DNA of 64,000 nucleotides from Leadbetterella sp964563435 (lineage in GTDB: Bacteria; Bacteroidota; Bacteroidia; Cytophagales; Spirosomataceae): positions 13,932 to 77,931 of the forward strand of contig CAZLXI010000021.1 of the NCBI GenBank assembly GCA_964563435.1. Reading direction: 5' to 3'. This document shows, in pieces, positions 50,879-59,149 of the stretch. Within the stretch, counting starts at the first letter, position 1; every line of letters begins with the position of its first letter. The translations under genes were made by a program, and so were the position numbers. The notes beneath the pieces are model-generated. The model was not told the DNA's origin and did not search any database. It worked only from the letters and a program-made list of their open reading frames with translations.

Positions 50879-51724
50879 CACTGCCTTCAGGCTGAGATCC
50901 AGGCTTTTGACCGAATGCGTCAGATAACCCATCGAAACATAATCTACCCCGGTTTCAGCATATTCCCTGACATTGTCCGGCGTAATGCCTCCGGATGCTT
51001 CTACCGGAAAACGCCCGTCAATAATCTTCAGGGCCTCGCGGATCTGCCCGAAGCTGAAGTTATCCAGCATGATGCGTACGACTCCGCCCACGTCCAGCAC
51101 TTCTTTCAGCTCCTCCAGGTTTCTGACCTCGATCTCTATGGGTAAATTCAGACCGCAGTCTTTTACGTAGTCTTGTGCTGCCGTAAGTGCATTCTTTATG
51201 CCCCCGGCGTAATCCACATGATTATCCTTGATCAGGATCATGTCAAAGAGCCCGAAGCGGTGATTGACCCCGCCACCGATCTTCACCGCCCATTTTTCCA
51301 GCAGGCGGATGCCCGGAGTGGTTTTCCGGGTGTCGAGCACCCTGCAGCGGGTTCCTTCCAGCTTTTCCACAATGGCGTGTGTTACCGTGGCTATTCCGCT
51401 CATCCGTTGCATACAATTGAGCACCAGGCGTTCGGCGGTCAGGATAGAACGGTCGGGGCCTTCCACATACATGACGATATCGCCCGGCCTGATGGGATCG
51501 CCGTCTTTCATCAGTACATCGGTTTTCAGCCGGGGATCCACCGTCTTAAATATAAGCTCCGCCAGCTCGGCACCGGCCAGGATACCCGTATCTTTTACCA
51601 GTAGCCGGGCTTTGCCTATGGCTGCTTCGGGAACGGTCGACAGCGACGTATGGTCGCCGTCGCGTACATCTTCTTCCAGCGCATTCTGAATAAAAGCCAG
51701 CAGGTCTTCCTTTTTAATTTCCAT
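50861..51724 (-). CDS. nadC: Nicotinate-nucleotide pyrophosphorylase (carboxylating)
   Basis: A 287-residue quinolinate phosphoribosyltransferase of NAD biosynthesis. Seen: EDVRDGDHTSLSTVPEAAIG at the start, NCMQRMSGIATVTHAIVEK, LDTRKTTPGIRLLEKWAVKI with the Arg and Lys of the quinolinate site, LIKDNHVDYAGG, and VEASGGITPDNVREYAETGV. The last codons (KMSKK and stop) come from the end of the MITE-like element, so the native C-terminus may have been replaced. No nadA or nadB lies nearby. Confidence 0.97.
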   Translation of the reverse strand: MEIKKEDLLAFIQNALEEDVRDGDHTSLSTVPEAAIGKARLLVKDTGILAGAELAELIFKTVDPRLKTDVLMKDGDPIRPGDIVMYVEGPDRSILTAERLVLNCMQRMSGIATVTHAIVEKLEGTRCRVLDTRKTTPGIRLLEKWAVKIGGGVNHRFGLFDMILIKDNHVDYAGGIKNALTAAQDYVKDCGLNLPIEIEVRNLEELKEVLDVGGVVRIMLDNFSFGQIREALKIIDGRFPVEASGGITPDNVREYAETGVDYVSMGYLTHSVKSLDLSLKAVKMSKK

Positions 51725-51735
51725 AATATAAGTTT

Positions 51736-51821
51736 AGCTGAGAGTCTGTATTTATCACCACACCGCTTGTGCAGACTTGTCAGTTTCTCACGGACGGCTT
51801 TAAGCTTATAGGCTCTCAGCT
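51736..51821. repeat. Inverted repeat between Dpm1-like gene and nadC
   Basis: AGCTGAGAG (51736-51744) and CTCTCAGCT (51813-51821) are perfect complements across 68 bases. The long loop makes it a weak terminator; role unknown. Confidence 0.3.
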
Positions 51822-51824
51822 GGG

Positions 51825-52553
51825 TTAACGTTTGAAGGATTTAAATAAGCTCCATATTTTCATCATCACCACACCAAAAACCGCTTCCTTAAAGATCTTA
51901 GTAGACATCTTTGACTGCCCTTTGGTACGGTCGGTAAAAACGATCGGAACCTCGATGATCCTGAATTTATAAAGATAGGCATTAAACTTCATTTCGATCT
52001 GGAAAGCATACCCTACAAACCGGATCTTATGCAACGGGATAATCGAAAGCACCTCCCGCGAATAGCAGATGAAACCGCCGGTAGGGTCCATGATGGGCAT
52101 CCCGGTGATCCTGCGTACATAGATCCCGGCAAAATAAGACATCAAAACCCGGCTCATCGGCCAGTTGATCACATTTACGCCTTTAATGTAACGCGAGCCG
52201 ATGGCTACGTCATACCCTTCGTTCCGGCAGGCAGCCAGAAGCCGGATAAGATCTTCGGGATTATGGGAAAAATCGGCGTCCATCTCAAAAATATACTCGT
52301 AATCCCTGTCCAGCGCCCATTTGAAACCGTAAATATAGGCCGTGCCCAGGCCCAGCTTCCCTTTCCTTTCTTCCAGGTGGAGGATAGTGGGGTATTCGTC
52401 CTGAAGCCTCCTGACGATCTGTGCTGTACCGTCAGGGGAGCCGTCATCTACAATGAGAACCTGAAAAGCCTCCGGTAGCCGGAAGACTTTCCGGATAATG
52501 GCTTCGATATTCTCACATTCGTTATAGGTGGGGATGATGACAAGATTTTTCAT
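51825..52553 (-). CDS. Polyprenol-phosphate mannosyltransferase-like GT2 (Dpm1 type)
   Basis: A 242-residue GT2 enzyme with NLVIIPTYNECENIEAIIRK at the start, VLIVDDGSPDGTAQIVRRLQ and FEMDADFSHNPEDLIRLLAA, the acidic motifs of the nucleotide sugar and metal site, then DPTGGFICYSREVL and the C-terminal VPIVFTDRTKGQSKMSTKIF motif of Dpm1-like enzymes. It has no C-terminal membrane helices, so it is the soluble class. It makes polyprenol-phosphate-sugar for extracytoplasmic glycosylation. It overlaps the start of the DUF4296 lipoprotein frame by four bases (gene order on the minus strand: lipoprotein, then this enzyme). Confidence 0.93.
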   Translation of the reverse strand: MKNLVIIPTYNECENIEAIIRKVFRLPEAFQVLIVDDGSPDGTAQIVRRLQDEYPTILHLEERKGKLGLGTAYIYGFKWALDRDYEYIFEMDADFSHNPEDLIRLLAACRNEGYDVAIGSRYIKGVNVINWPMSRVLMSYFAGIYVRRITGMPIMDPTGGFICYSREVLSIIPLHKIRFVGYAFQIEMKFNAYLYKFRIIEVPIVFTDRTKGQSKMSTKIFKEAVFGVVMMKIWSLFKSFKR

Positions 52554-52921
52554 TTTATGGGTTCTGTTTGCAATAGTTCCTCTCCGGAGATTTCCAGGAG
52601 TTTGCTGGCATTCTCCAGAATTTCCAGCATTTGCTTTTTATGGGATAAATAGTATTCGTAATTTTCGTAATAAGTGGCGGAGTCGGTCTTATGTTTTTTG
52701 AATACCTGGTGCTGAAGATAACGGAAGGCTACTTTGGAAGAGTCGGGATTCCTGAGAAAAAAGTGATCTACCTTACTTTCCAATAGCTTAAGGTCTACGA
52801 TCAATGCCGTCATCTCCTTTTCTGAAAGCCGGCCACCGGGCCCGGAATTACAGCCACAGACCAAAGTTAGTAAAATTATTGCTATTTTTATACCGGTGTT
52901 TCTCAATCGGGAACAATTCAT
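52550..52921 (-). CDS. DUF4296 lipoprotein
   Basis: A 123-residue small lipoprotein: signal peptide with lipobox (IAIILLTLVCGC, Cys24), then the DUF4296 region LSEKEMTALIVDLKLLESKV and FKKHKTDSATYYENYEYYLS, helical and conserved in Bacteroidota. Function unknown. On the minus strand it precedes the Dpm1-like gene, with start/stop overlap, an arrangement that I recall from related genomes. Upstream it has TAAATTTG only five bases before its ATG, so the transcript may be nearly leaderless. Confidence 0.88.
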   Translation of the reverse strand: MNCSRLRNTGIKIAIILLTLVCGCNSGPGGRLSEKEMTALIVDLKLLESKVDHFFLRNPDSSKVAFRYLQHQVFKKHKTDSATYYENYEYYLSHKKQMLEILENASKLLEISGEELLQTEPIK

Positions 52922-52978
52922 ATCGGCAAATTTACGGAACCGGCCGTTTTAATTTTACTTAATTTTGCTTAAAAGGTC

Positions 52979-53839
52979 TTGAAAGAAATAATAAATAAGC
53001 TTAATAAATATGAAATAAAAATCCGTAAGGCGGTAAACTCCCACCTGAACGGTAACTTCAGCTCGGTTTTTAAGGGAACGGGGCTGGAGTTCAGCGACCT
53101 CCGGACCTACCAGTATGGCGATGACGTACGGGCCATAGACTGGGTAGCTTCGGCCAAGGGCCAGGGTACTTACGTTAAGATTTTTAAGGAAGAAAAAGAG
53201 CAGACCGTTTTTTTTATGCTGGATGTCAGCGGGTCGCAGGAAGTAGGCAAGCAGGGCAATGTGAAGATGGATACGGCCCGTGAGCTCTGCGGAGTGCTCA
53301 CACTGGCCGCTGTCAAAGAGACGAGCCAGGTGGGCGTTTACTGTTTTTCCGATGAAAGGGAAGCCTACATTAAACCGGATGCCGGCATGAAGCAGGCCTA
53401 CAATATTATATCGCGGATCTACAAGTTGAACCCCTCTTCTTTGAAAACCGATCTGGCAGCCGCCATTTCCTTTACGCTGAATATCCTCAAGAAAAAGAGT
53501 GTGGTGATCCTGATATCCGATTTTCTGGATACCCGTTATGAACATAACCTGAAAGCACTGGCCAGAAAGCATGACCTGGTGGTGTTGCACGTGTATGATA
53601 AAAGGGAGATCAACCTCCCTGATCTCGGCGTAATTCCCGTGCTGGACAAGGAAAGCGGGAACCTGGTATGGGTAAATACCAACTCAGGAACGTTTAAGCG
53701 CGGACTCCGGGAAACATTTGAAGAAAACCGGCAGAAGCTGCAGAAATTTTGTGTGCAGAACAGAGCCAATTACCTCGACATCGAGTCGGGGTCCGATTAT
53801 GTGGCCAGCTTAATTCAGTTATTCCGGGTAAGAAAATGA
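52979..53839 (+). CDS. DUF58 domain protein
   Basis: A 286-residue protein with TTG start preceded by AAAAGG. It contains the DUF58 signature GTGLEFSDLRTYQYGDDVRA followed by IDW, and a von Willebrand-A-like part with TVFFMLDVSGSQEVG (MIDAS-like DxSxS) and VVILISDFLDTRYEHNLKAL. DUF58 proteins normally work with a MoxR ATPase and Bat proteins in envelope or metal-insertion tasks. The MoxR gene is not in this stretch. It overlaps the next gene by four bases (ATGA). Confidence 0.9.
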   Translation: MKEIINKLNKYEIKIRKAVNSHLNGNFSSVFKGTGLEFSDLRTYQYGDDVRAIDWVASAKGQGTYVKIFKEEKEQTVFFMLDVSGSQEVGKQGNVKMDTARELCGVLTLAAVKETSQVGVYCFSDEREAYIKPDAGMKQAYNIISRIYKLNPSSLKTDLAAAISFTLNILKKKSVVILISDFLDTRYEHNLKALARKHDLVVLHVYDKREINLPDLGVIPVLDKESGNLVWVNTNSGTFKRGLRETFEENRQKLQKFCVQNRANYLDIESGSDYVASLIQLFRVRK

Positions 53840-54705
53840 GAGAATGGGTGTTTGTATTCTGCTTATGGCCACTGACGGCGGCAGCGCAGAAGCCGAAAGC
53901 GGTCTTCTTTGAGGATTCTGTCACGGTAGGTAAGGAGATCAGAATGGCCATGTCTTACCTTCACTCCGGTAAATCCGACATCGTTTTCCCGGACTCCAGC
54001 TTCGATTTTTCGCCCTTCCGGTATGTATCTTCCGAGCTCTTTGAAACCCGCACCCTGGAAGGAAAAAGCCTCGATAGTGTTATCTATACGCTGGTTACTT
54101 ATGACCTCGATTCCGTTCTTTTTGTCCGGCCCTACATTAAAAATCTTCATACCGGTGAAACACTCTATGCCGATTCTGCCCGGGTTCATCTGAAGTTCAG
54201 CATTACGGGGGAGAATATCCGGCAGCCCGAAGTAAAAGAAACGGTAAATGTATTTCGCGTCCGGAAAGATCTCAACTTTCCTAAAATAACCTATTATGTG
54301 CTGGGGTTTATCGTACTGGTATTCCTGGTTTCTGCCTTTTTCGGCGACTGGATCAGGAAAAAGTACGGCTTATGGAAGTTTGACCGGAATCACCAGCGTT
54401 TTATGACAGACTTCAGGAAGATGGCTCTGTCGCCAAGGAATATAACCAATAATGAAAGGGCCTTAAAAGAATGGAAGGTGTACCTGGAGGAGCTGGAAAA
54501 CGAGCCGGTCTCTACCATGTCTACTTCGGAGCTGGGAAAGCTATATGAAAACGAAAGACTTGAATCCGCGTTAAAGATGTTTGATTCCGCCATTTTTGGA
54601 GGGGTGATCAGTGATCAGATGCCTTTTGCTTACCACATTATGCAGGACTTTGTCGTGAAGAGGTACCGGCAGGTCCGGAAGACGGGCGCTACTCCCCGGA
54701 TATGA
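53836..54705 (+). CDS. BatD-like exported membrane protein
   Basis: A 289-residue protein with signal peptide MREWVFVFCLWPLTAAA, a beta-rich periplasmic part (VFFEDSVTVGKEIRMAMSYL), one membrane helix (YYVLGFIVLVFLVSAFF, near 157-175) and a charged cytoplasmic tail. The layout is that of BatD-type partners in Bat operons, although the sequence match is weak. The ATG at 53836 overlaps the DUF58 stop, which is the main ground for linking them; a longer in-frame form would start inside the DUF58 gene without signal peptide. Function unknown. Confidence 0.72.
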   Translation: MREWVFVFCLWPLTAAAQKPKAVFFEDSVTVGKEIRMAMSYLHSGKSDIVFPDSSFDFSPFRYVSSELFETRTLEGKSLDSVIYTLVTYDLDSVLFVRPYIKNLHTGETLYADSARVHLKFSITGENIRQPEVKETVNVFRVRKDLNFPKITYYVLGFIVLVFLVSAFFGDWIRKKYGLWKFDRNHQRFMTDFRKMALSPRNITNNERALKEWKVYLEELENEPVSTMSTSELGKLYENERLESALKMFDSAIFGGVISDQMPFAYHIMQDFVVKRYRQVRKTGATPRI

Positions 54706-54843
54706 GAAGGAGGAATTCTTTGGAGGAAGTGTATGTCTACCTAATAAACCGTATCATTGTTAGGAATTTCATGGAATTTTATTTTAAATTGCGGCGCGAT
54801 CAGCCATTATTACTGTAATAATCTAACCGTAAACTATATTTTT

Positions 54844-56253
54844 ATGTCTATCTGGAGAACCAAACCGATAAATCAATTACTAAACGAGGCGGAAGAGTCA
54901 GAAAAGGGATTAAAAAGGTCTCTTTCTTCAGGGGCTCTTGTGGCTCTTGGCGTTGGGGCGATCATTGGGGCAGGATTATTTTCTTTAACGGGAATAGCCG
55001 CTGCTGACCACGCAGGCCCCGGGGTAACTTTATCCTTTGTTTTGGCGGCGGTAGGATGTGCCTTTGCCGGATTATGTTATGCGGAATTTGCGTCCATGAT
55101 TCCGGTAGCCGGTAGTGCATACACGTATTCTTACGCCACAATGGGAGAGTTCATCGCCTGGATCATCGGATGGGACCTCGTTCTGGAATATGCACTGGGG
55201 GCGGCTACCGTAGGGGTCAGCTGGTCTTCCTATCTTAACCAGCTTTTAGCGCAGTATGACATGGCGATACCTGCTGCATTTGCATCCTCTCCCTCGGATG
55301 GCGGAATAGTTAACCTTCCGGCCATATTTATCGTAAGCATGCTTTCATTACTCCTCATCAGGGGAACGCAGGAGTCTGCAGTGGTGAATAATATACTTGT
55401 AATTGTAAAAGTGTGCGTGGTTCTGATGTTTATCATCCTGGGATGGAAATTTATAAATCCGGAGTTTCATACTCCTTTTGTTCCTGAAAATACCGGCGGA
55501 AGCTTTGGCGGCTTACCGGGAATTGCCGCCGGCGCAGCACTCGTTTTCTTTGCATTTATTGGTTTTGATGCCGTGTCTACCGCGGCACAGGAGGCTAAAA
55601 ACCCTCAAAAAGGAATGCCGATAGGAATATTGGGATCCTTATTGATTTGTACGATACTCTATGTACTGTTTTCGTATGTGATGACGGGACTGGTGGATTA
55701 TAAAGTATTTGCCGGCGATGCTTCACCGGCCGCTACGGCATTTAAAGTAACGGGCTATGACTTTTTGCAGACTTTCCTGATTGTTGCCATTCTCGCCGGT
55801 TACACGTCGGTTATTCTGGTGATGCTTATGGGGCAAAGCCGGGTATTTTATACTATGAGCAAAGACGGCCTGCTGCCTAAAATGTTCGGTGAAATTCACT
55901 CCCGGTTCAGAACACCATGGAAAACCAACCTGTTCTTCCTGATCTTCGTAAGTATTTTTGCAGGCTTTGTGCCTATTAAAGACCTGGGCCACATGGTAAG
56001 TATCGGTACTCTTTTTGCATTTTGCCTGGTATGTATCGGGATTCTTGTTATGAGAAAGAAAATGCCGGATGTACCCAGGGCCTTTAAAACGCCTTTAGTG
56101 CCTTTTGTCCCTATTGCCGGTGTTCTGGTGTGCGGGTACCTGATGGCAGCTTTGGAGAAAGAAAGCTGGTGGAGGCTTCTGGTGTGGCTGTTGCTGGGAG
56201 TAGCCATCTATTTTTTTTACGGCAGGAAAAGAAGCAGGCTGAATAATAAATAA
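54844..56253 (+). CDS. APC-family amino acid permease
   Basis: A 469-residue transporter with 12 or more helices. The first helix has the typical GVGAIIGAGLFSLTGIAA; AGLCYAEFASMIPVAGSAYT and YATMGEFIAWIIGWDLVLEY follow, then AFIGFDAVSTAAQEAKNPQK, all signatures of the cationic amino acid transporter branch (YfnA/CAT). It imports amino acids with a cation gradient. The start MSIWRTKPINQLL was chosen since the frame upstream to 54757 is not typical of the family. It ends just before a strong terminator. Confidence 0.94.
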   Translation: MSIWRTKPINQLLNEAEESEKGLKRSLSSGALVALGVGAIIGAGLFSLTGIAAADHAGPGVTLSFVLAAVGCAFAGLCYAEFASMIPVAGSAYTYSYATMGEFIAWIIGWDLVLEYALGAATVGVSWSSYLNQLLAQYDMAIPAAFASSPSDGGIVNLPAIFIVSMLSLLLIRGTQESAVVNNILVIVKVCVVLMFIILGWKFINPEFHTPFVPENTGGSFGGLPGIAAGAALVFFAFIGFDAVSTAAQEAKNPQKGMPIGILGSLLICTILYVLFSYVMTGLVDYKVFAGDASPAATAFKVTGYDFLQTFLIVAILAGYTSVILVMLMGQSRVFYTMSKDGLLPKMFGEIHSRFRTPWKTNLFFLIFVSIFAGFVPIKDLGHMVSIGTLFAFCLVCIGILVMRKKMPDVPRAFKTPLVPFVPIAGVLVCGYLMAALEKESWWRLLVWLLLGVAIYFFYGRKRSRLNNK

Positions 56254-56271
56254 TGTGAAAAACGATTTTAT

Positions 56272-56310
56272 AAACTCTTCCGAAAACGCCTTTCGGAAGA
56301 GTTTCTTTTT
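56272..56310 (+). terminator. Terminator after the amino acid permease gene
   Basis: AAACTCTTCCGAAA (56272-56285) pairs perfectly with TTTCGGAAGAGTTT (56291-56304) around ACGCC, followed by CTTTTT. Confidence 0.92.
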
Positions 56311-56338
56311 ATAATTGAAGCAAACTTTTCTATTTTTG
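56307..56338 (+). promoter_or_regulatory. Promoter of asd
   Basis: TATTTTTG (56331-56338) is a perfect -7 element; TTTT (56307-56310), 20 bases upstream, stands for -33 TTTG. The expected start near 56345 leaves a leader of about 78 bases. Confidence 0.5.
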
Positions 56339-56422
56339 CGGTCAATTAAGAGAATAGACCTCTCTCTTTCTGATTTATAATACTCTGCCATGGGTCGGGG
56401 AGACAAAATCAATTTTTTAAAA

Positions 56423-57415
56423 ATGAAAGTAGCGGTAGTGGGAGCCACCGGCCTGGTCGGTGGAGAGATCCTGAAAGTTCTGGAAGAAAGAAACTTTCCG
56501 GTCACTGAAATTATTCCGGTAGCCTCGGAAAGAAGCATCGGGAAAAAGATTTCTTTTAAGGGTAAAGACTACACGGTGGTAGGTTATGATGAGGCAATAA
56601 CCCTGCAACCTGATGTAGCTGTTTTTTCGGCCGGAGGAAGCACTTCCCTGGCCATTGCACCGAAATTTGCCGAGGCAGGGATCACCGTGGTCGATAACTC
56701 TTCGGCCTGGAGGATGGATCCCGGTAAAAAGCTGGTAGTTCCGGAAGTAAATGCAGACGTGCTGACCCCGGATGATAAGATCATCGCGAATCCCAATTGT
56801 TCCACTATCCAGATGGTGGTGGTGATGAAGCCCCTGCATGACAAATACAAAATAAAGCGGGTGGTGGTCTCCACCTATCAGTCGGTGACCGGTACGGGGA
56901 AGGCCGCCGTGGATCAGTTGTTCGGTGAAAGAGCCGGCGATGAGTCGGTGGCTAAGGTATATCCCTATACGATCGATCTGAATGTGCTTCCGCATATTGA
57001 TGTATTCCAGGAGAACGGATACACCAAGGAAGAAATGAAGATGATCAAAGAGACCAATAAGATCATGGGGGATGACAGCATTAAAGTGACGGCTACCACC
57101 GTACGGATCCCTACCATCGGTGGCCATTCGGAATCGGTGAATATAGAATTTGAAAATGACTTCGACCTGGATACAGTACGCGGGCTGCTGGCCGCCACCG
57201 AAGGGGTGATCGTGCAGGATGATCCGGCTAATTTGCTCTATCCTATGCCTATTCATGCCCACGGTAAAGATGAGGTTTTTGTAGGGCGTATCCGGCGGGA
57301 TGAGTCACAGCCGAACACCCTTAACCTCTGGATCGTGGCCGATAACCTGCGCAAGGGTGCGGCCACCAATGCGGTGCAGATAGCGGAGTATCTTTTGAAG
57401 AAAGGATTGATTTAA
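56423..57415 (+). CDS. asd: Aspartate-semialdehyde dehydrogenase
   Basis: A 330-residue enzyme of the aspartate pathway that reduces aspartyl phosphate to the semialdehyde, feeding lysine/diaminopimelate, threonine and methionine synthesis. The N-terminal NADP site is VAVVGATGLVGGEILKVLEE; the catalytic Cys126 lies in IANPNCSTIQMV; TYQSVTGTGKAAVDQL and TTVRIPTIGGHSESVNIEFE with the catalytic His are present. The start MKVAVVGATG was chosen over an upstream ATG (56390) which would add 11 residues not usual in the family. Own promoter. Confidence 0.97.
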   Translation: MKVAVVGATGLVGGEILKVLEERNFPVTEIIPVASERSIGKKISFKGKDYTVVGYDEAITLQPDVAVFSAGGSTSLAIAPKFAEAGITVVDNSSAWRMDPGKKLVVPEVNADVLTPDDKIIANPNCSTIQMVVVMKPLHDKYKIKRVVVSTYQSVTGTGKAAVDQLFGERAGDESVAKVYPYTIDLNVLPHIDVFQENGYTKEEMKMIKETNKIMGDDSIKVTATTVRIPTIGGHSESVNIEFENDFDLDTVRGLLAATEGVIVQDDPANLLYPMPIHAHGKDEVFVGRIRRDESQPNTLNLWIVADNLRKGAATNAVQIAEYLLKKGLI

Positions 57416-57433
57416 ACAACTAAATAACTAACC

Positions 57434-57483
57434 GGAACGCAGAAGGCACCGAAAATCATAAAAGCCAGCGTCATCTGCGTTCC
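57434..57483. terminator. Inverted repeat between asd and the 2H phosphoesterase gene
   Basis: GGAACGCAGA (57434-57443) and TCTGCGTTCC (57474-57483) pair perfectly. It lies between convergent gene ends and may stop transcription from both sides. The wording (acgcagat.. catctgcgt) resembles the repeat at 61392. Confidence 0.5.
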
Positions 57484-57487
57484 AACC

Positions 57488-58075
57488 CTACTCAAACAAT
57501 TTCCCCTGGACAAATTCGGGTCGGATCTCTTTGCCCAGAAGCGGAAACCGGGCCACCTCCTGGTAGTGCCTCTGATTCTCCCGTCTGCGGAGAAAAACGA
57601 ACTCTCTTACCTGGAAAAGGTCTTCAAACCGCCGGTCTTTCCATTTCTCCCACATGGAGGTGCCCATTTCTTCCGACAGATCTTTAAAGATCGTCAGGTG
57701 ATAGATGCCCGGCATATTGACCGGTGTACGCGCAATGGCTCTTAGCTCATTTTTCCGGGCCGTTATACGGGCCAGCTCTTTGGGCGAAGGCCTTACCTGG
57801 ATGTAAAATGTATGTACAAAAGAGCCGAAGTCGGTTAACCGTAAAGTGAAGGGGTTGACCTGGGAAACAAATTTTTGAAGCATCGGTACGATCCGTGCTT
57901 CATAGCTTTCGTACTGCAGAAAATCAAGAACGGTAATGTGGGGATTAAAATAGGGATTAGCGAGCATATTTACCTCGCTATGCATGGTGTCTCTAAGTTT
58001 TTCAACTCTGAAAGAGACTTTCTTTTCCGGTTCAATCAATAGTAAGTAGGAAGCCCTTCTCTCTGAATTATCCAT
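57488..58075 (-). CDS. 2H phosphoesterase / 2'-5' RNA ligase-like protein
   Basis: A 195-residue protein with the two HxTx motifs of the 2H phosphoesterase superfamily: HITV in NPYFNPHITVLDFL (about 45-52) and HLTI in MPGIYHLTIFKDL (about 138-144). Members act on 2'-5' linkages, cyclic phosphates or ADP-ribose products; the exact substrate cannot be told. No signal peptide. It has a good promoter on the minus strand. Confidence 0.85.
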   Translation of the reverse strand: MDNSERRASYLLLIEPEKKVSFRVEKLRDTMHSEVNMLANPYFNPHITVLDFLQYESYEARIVPMLQKFVSQVNPFTLRLTDFGSFVHTFYIQVRPSPKELARITARKNELRAIARTPVNMPGIYHLTIFKDLSEEMGTSMWEKWKDRRFEDLFQVREFVFLRRRENQRHYQEVARFPLLGKEIRPEFVQGKLFE

Positions 58076-58108
58076 GAACTATTGGTATGTAATTGATGCT
58101 CAGGTAGC

Positions 58109-58139
58109 CAAAGATAGATGAAATATCTTAATTTTCAAT
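58109..58139 (-). promoter_or_regulatory. Promoter of the 2H phosphoesterase gene
   Basis: On the minus strand ATTG (58136-58139), 19 bases, then TATCTTTG (58109-58116). A plus-strand -7 (TATTTTTG, 58139-58146) for the next gene touches it, so the two divergent genes have overlapping promoters. Confidence 0.6.
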
Positions 58140-58146
58140 ATTTTTG
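58139..58146 (+). promoter_or_regulatory. -7 element of the SnoaL-like gene
   Basis: TATTTTTG, a perfect match to TAnnTTTG, 20 bases before the ATG at 58167; no good -33 element. Confidence 0.5.
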
Positions 58147-58166
58147 CGGATCAAATCAAGCCGGCA

Positions 58167-58568
58167 ATGGAAGCAATTGAAATAGTAAAAGCCTACTATA
58201 GGTATTTTAATAAAGGGAACTGGGAAGGGATGAGGTCTCTCCTGGATGAAAATGTAAGACACGAGCCAAACCAGGGAGAACCTAGAACAGGGCTGGACCT
58301 TTTCAGAAAATTCCAGGAACACATGGAAGAATGCTACTCGGAGACCCTCACCGATATGGTATTCTTCAGTGAACCTGAAGGAAAAAGGGTAGCCGCGGAA
58401 TTTGTGGTGAACGGAACCTATAAGGCTACCGACGAAGGGCTTCCGGAAGCTACAGGTCAGAAATACGTGTTGCCCGCTGCCGCATTCCTGGAAGTGAGCA
58501 ACGGAAAGATCACGCGTATTACCACGCATTATAATTTGCCGCTATGGGAATCGCTGGTAAGGGCCTGA
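58167..58568 (+). CDS. SnoaL/NTF2-like protein
   Basis: A 133-residue protein with the cone-shaped NTF2-like fold: IEIVKAYYRYFNKGNWEGMR at the start, then LLDENVRHEPNQGEPRTGLD, VAAEFVVNGTYKATD and FLEVSNGKITRITTHYNLPL. Members are isomerases, cyclases or ligand-binding proteins, and no active site can be assigned. First gene of an operon: it overlaps the GNAT gene by 25 bases. Confidence 0.88.
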   Translation: MEAIEIVKAYYRYFNKGNWEGMRSLLDENVRHEPNQGEPRTGLDLFRKFQEHMEECYSETLTDMVFFSEPEGKRVAAEFVVNGTYKATDEGLPEATGQKYVLPAAAFLEVSNGKITRITTHYNLPLWESLVRA

Positions 58569-59149
58569 TCGGCAGAACGTATCACGGAGCGGAGATTGGC
58601 AGGGAAACCGACTCTCTTGCCGCTCTCAGGATCACGGTTTTTCGGGATTATCCCTACCTGTATGACGGGGACCCGGAGTATGAAAAAGAATACCTGCAGA
58701 CCTACATCGACAGTGAAAGGGCTTTTCTTTTTTCGGTTTTTGACGGCGAAAGGATGGTAGGGGCCACTACCTGCATTCCCCTGGCCGATGAAACGGCCGA
58801 AGTGAAGGAGCCCTTTCTGAAAAAGGGAATGGATATCGACCGTATCTTCTATTTCGGGGAGAGTATTCTTTTAAGGAGCTACAGGGGGCAGGGGCTGGGA
58901 AGCCGTTTTTTTGAAGAAAGAGAGGCGCATGCAGCCTTATTCCCCGCTGTGGATACGGCTTGCTTCTGTGCGGTAAAGCGCCCCCCGGGTCATCCGCTTA
59001 GGCCGGAAGACTATCAGCCCCTGGATGCTTTCTGGAACAAGCTGGGTTACCGGAAGGAGCCCGGTATGGTGAGTTATTTTGAATGGAAAGACCTGAACGT
59101 AAATATTACCACAAGCAAAGTCATGGAATACTGGTTCAAAAAGATATGA
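58544..59149 (+). CDS. GNAT-family N-acetyltransferase
   Basis: A 201-residue acetyltransferase: the acetyl-CoA motif is LRSYRGQGLGSRFFEEREAH, with GESILL as preceding strand and GYRKEPGMVSYFEWKDL as the end of the fold. RVFRDYPYLYDGD-like start (VFRDYPYLYDGDPEYEKEYL) is conserved in GNAT proteins associated with nitrilase-type enzymes. The start overlaps the SnoaL-like gene and its stop overlaps the nitrilase start (ATGA), so the three genes are one unit. The acyl acceptor is unknown. Confidence 0.9.
   Translation: MGIAGKGLIGRTYHGAEIGRETDSLAALRITVFRDYPYLYDGDPEYEKEYLQTYIDSERAFLFSVFDGERMVGATTCIPLADETAEVKEPFLKKGMDIDRIFYFGESILLRSYRGQGLGSRFFEEREAHAALFPAVDTACFCAVKRPPGHPLRPEDYQPLDAFWNKLGYRKEPGMVSYFEWKDLNVNITTSKVMEYWFKKI

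Noticed and set aside
56417..57262. A 281-codon open frame antisense to asd
   Set aside because: The plus-strand asd gene is certain; the antisense product is rich in His/Arg without recognisable features.
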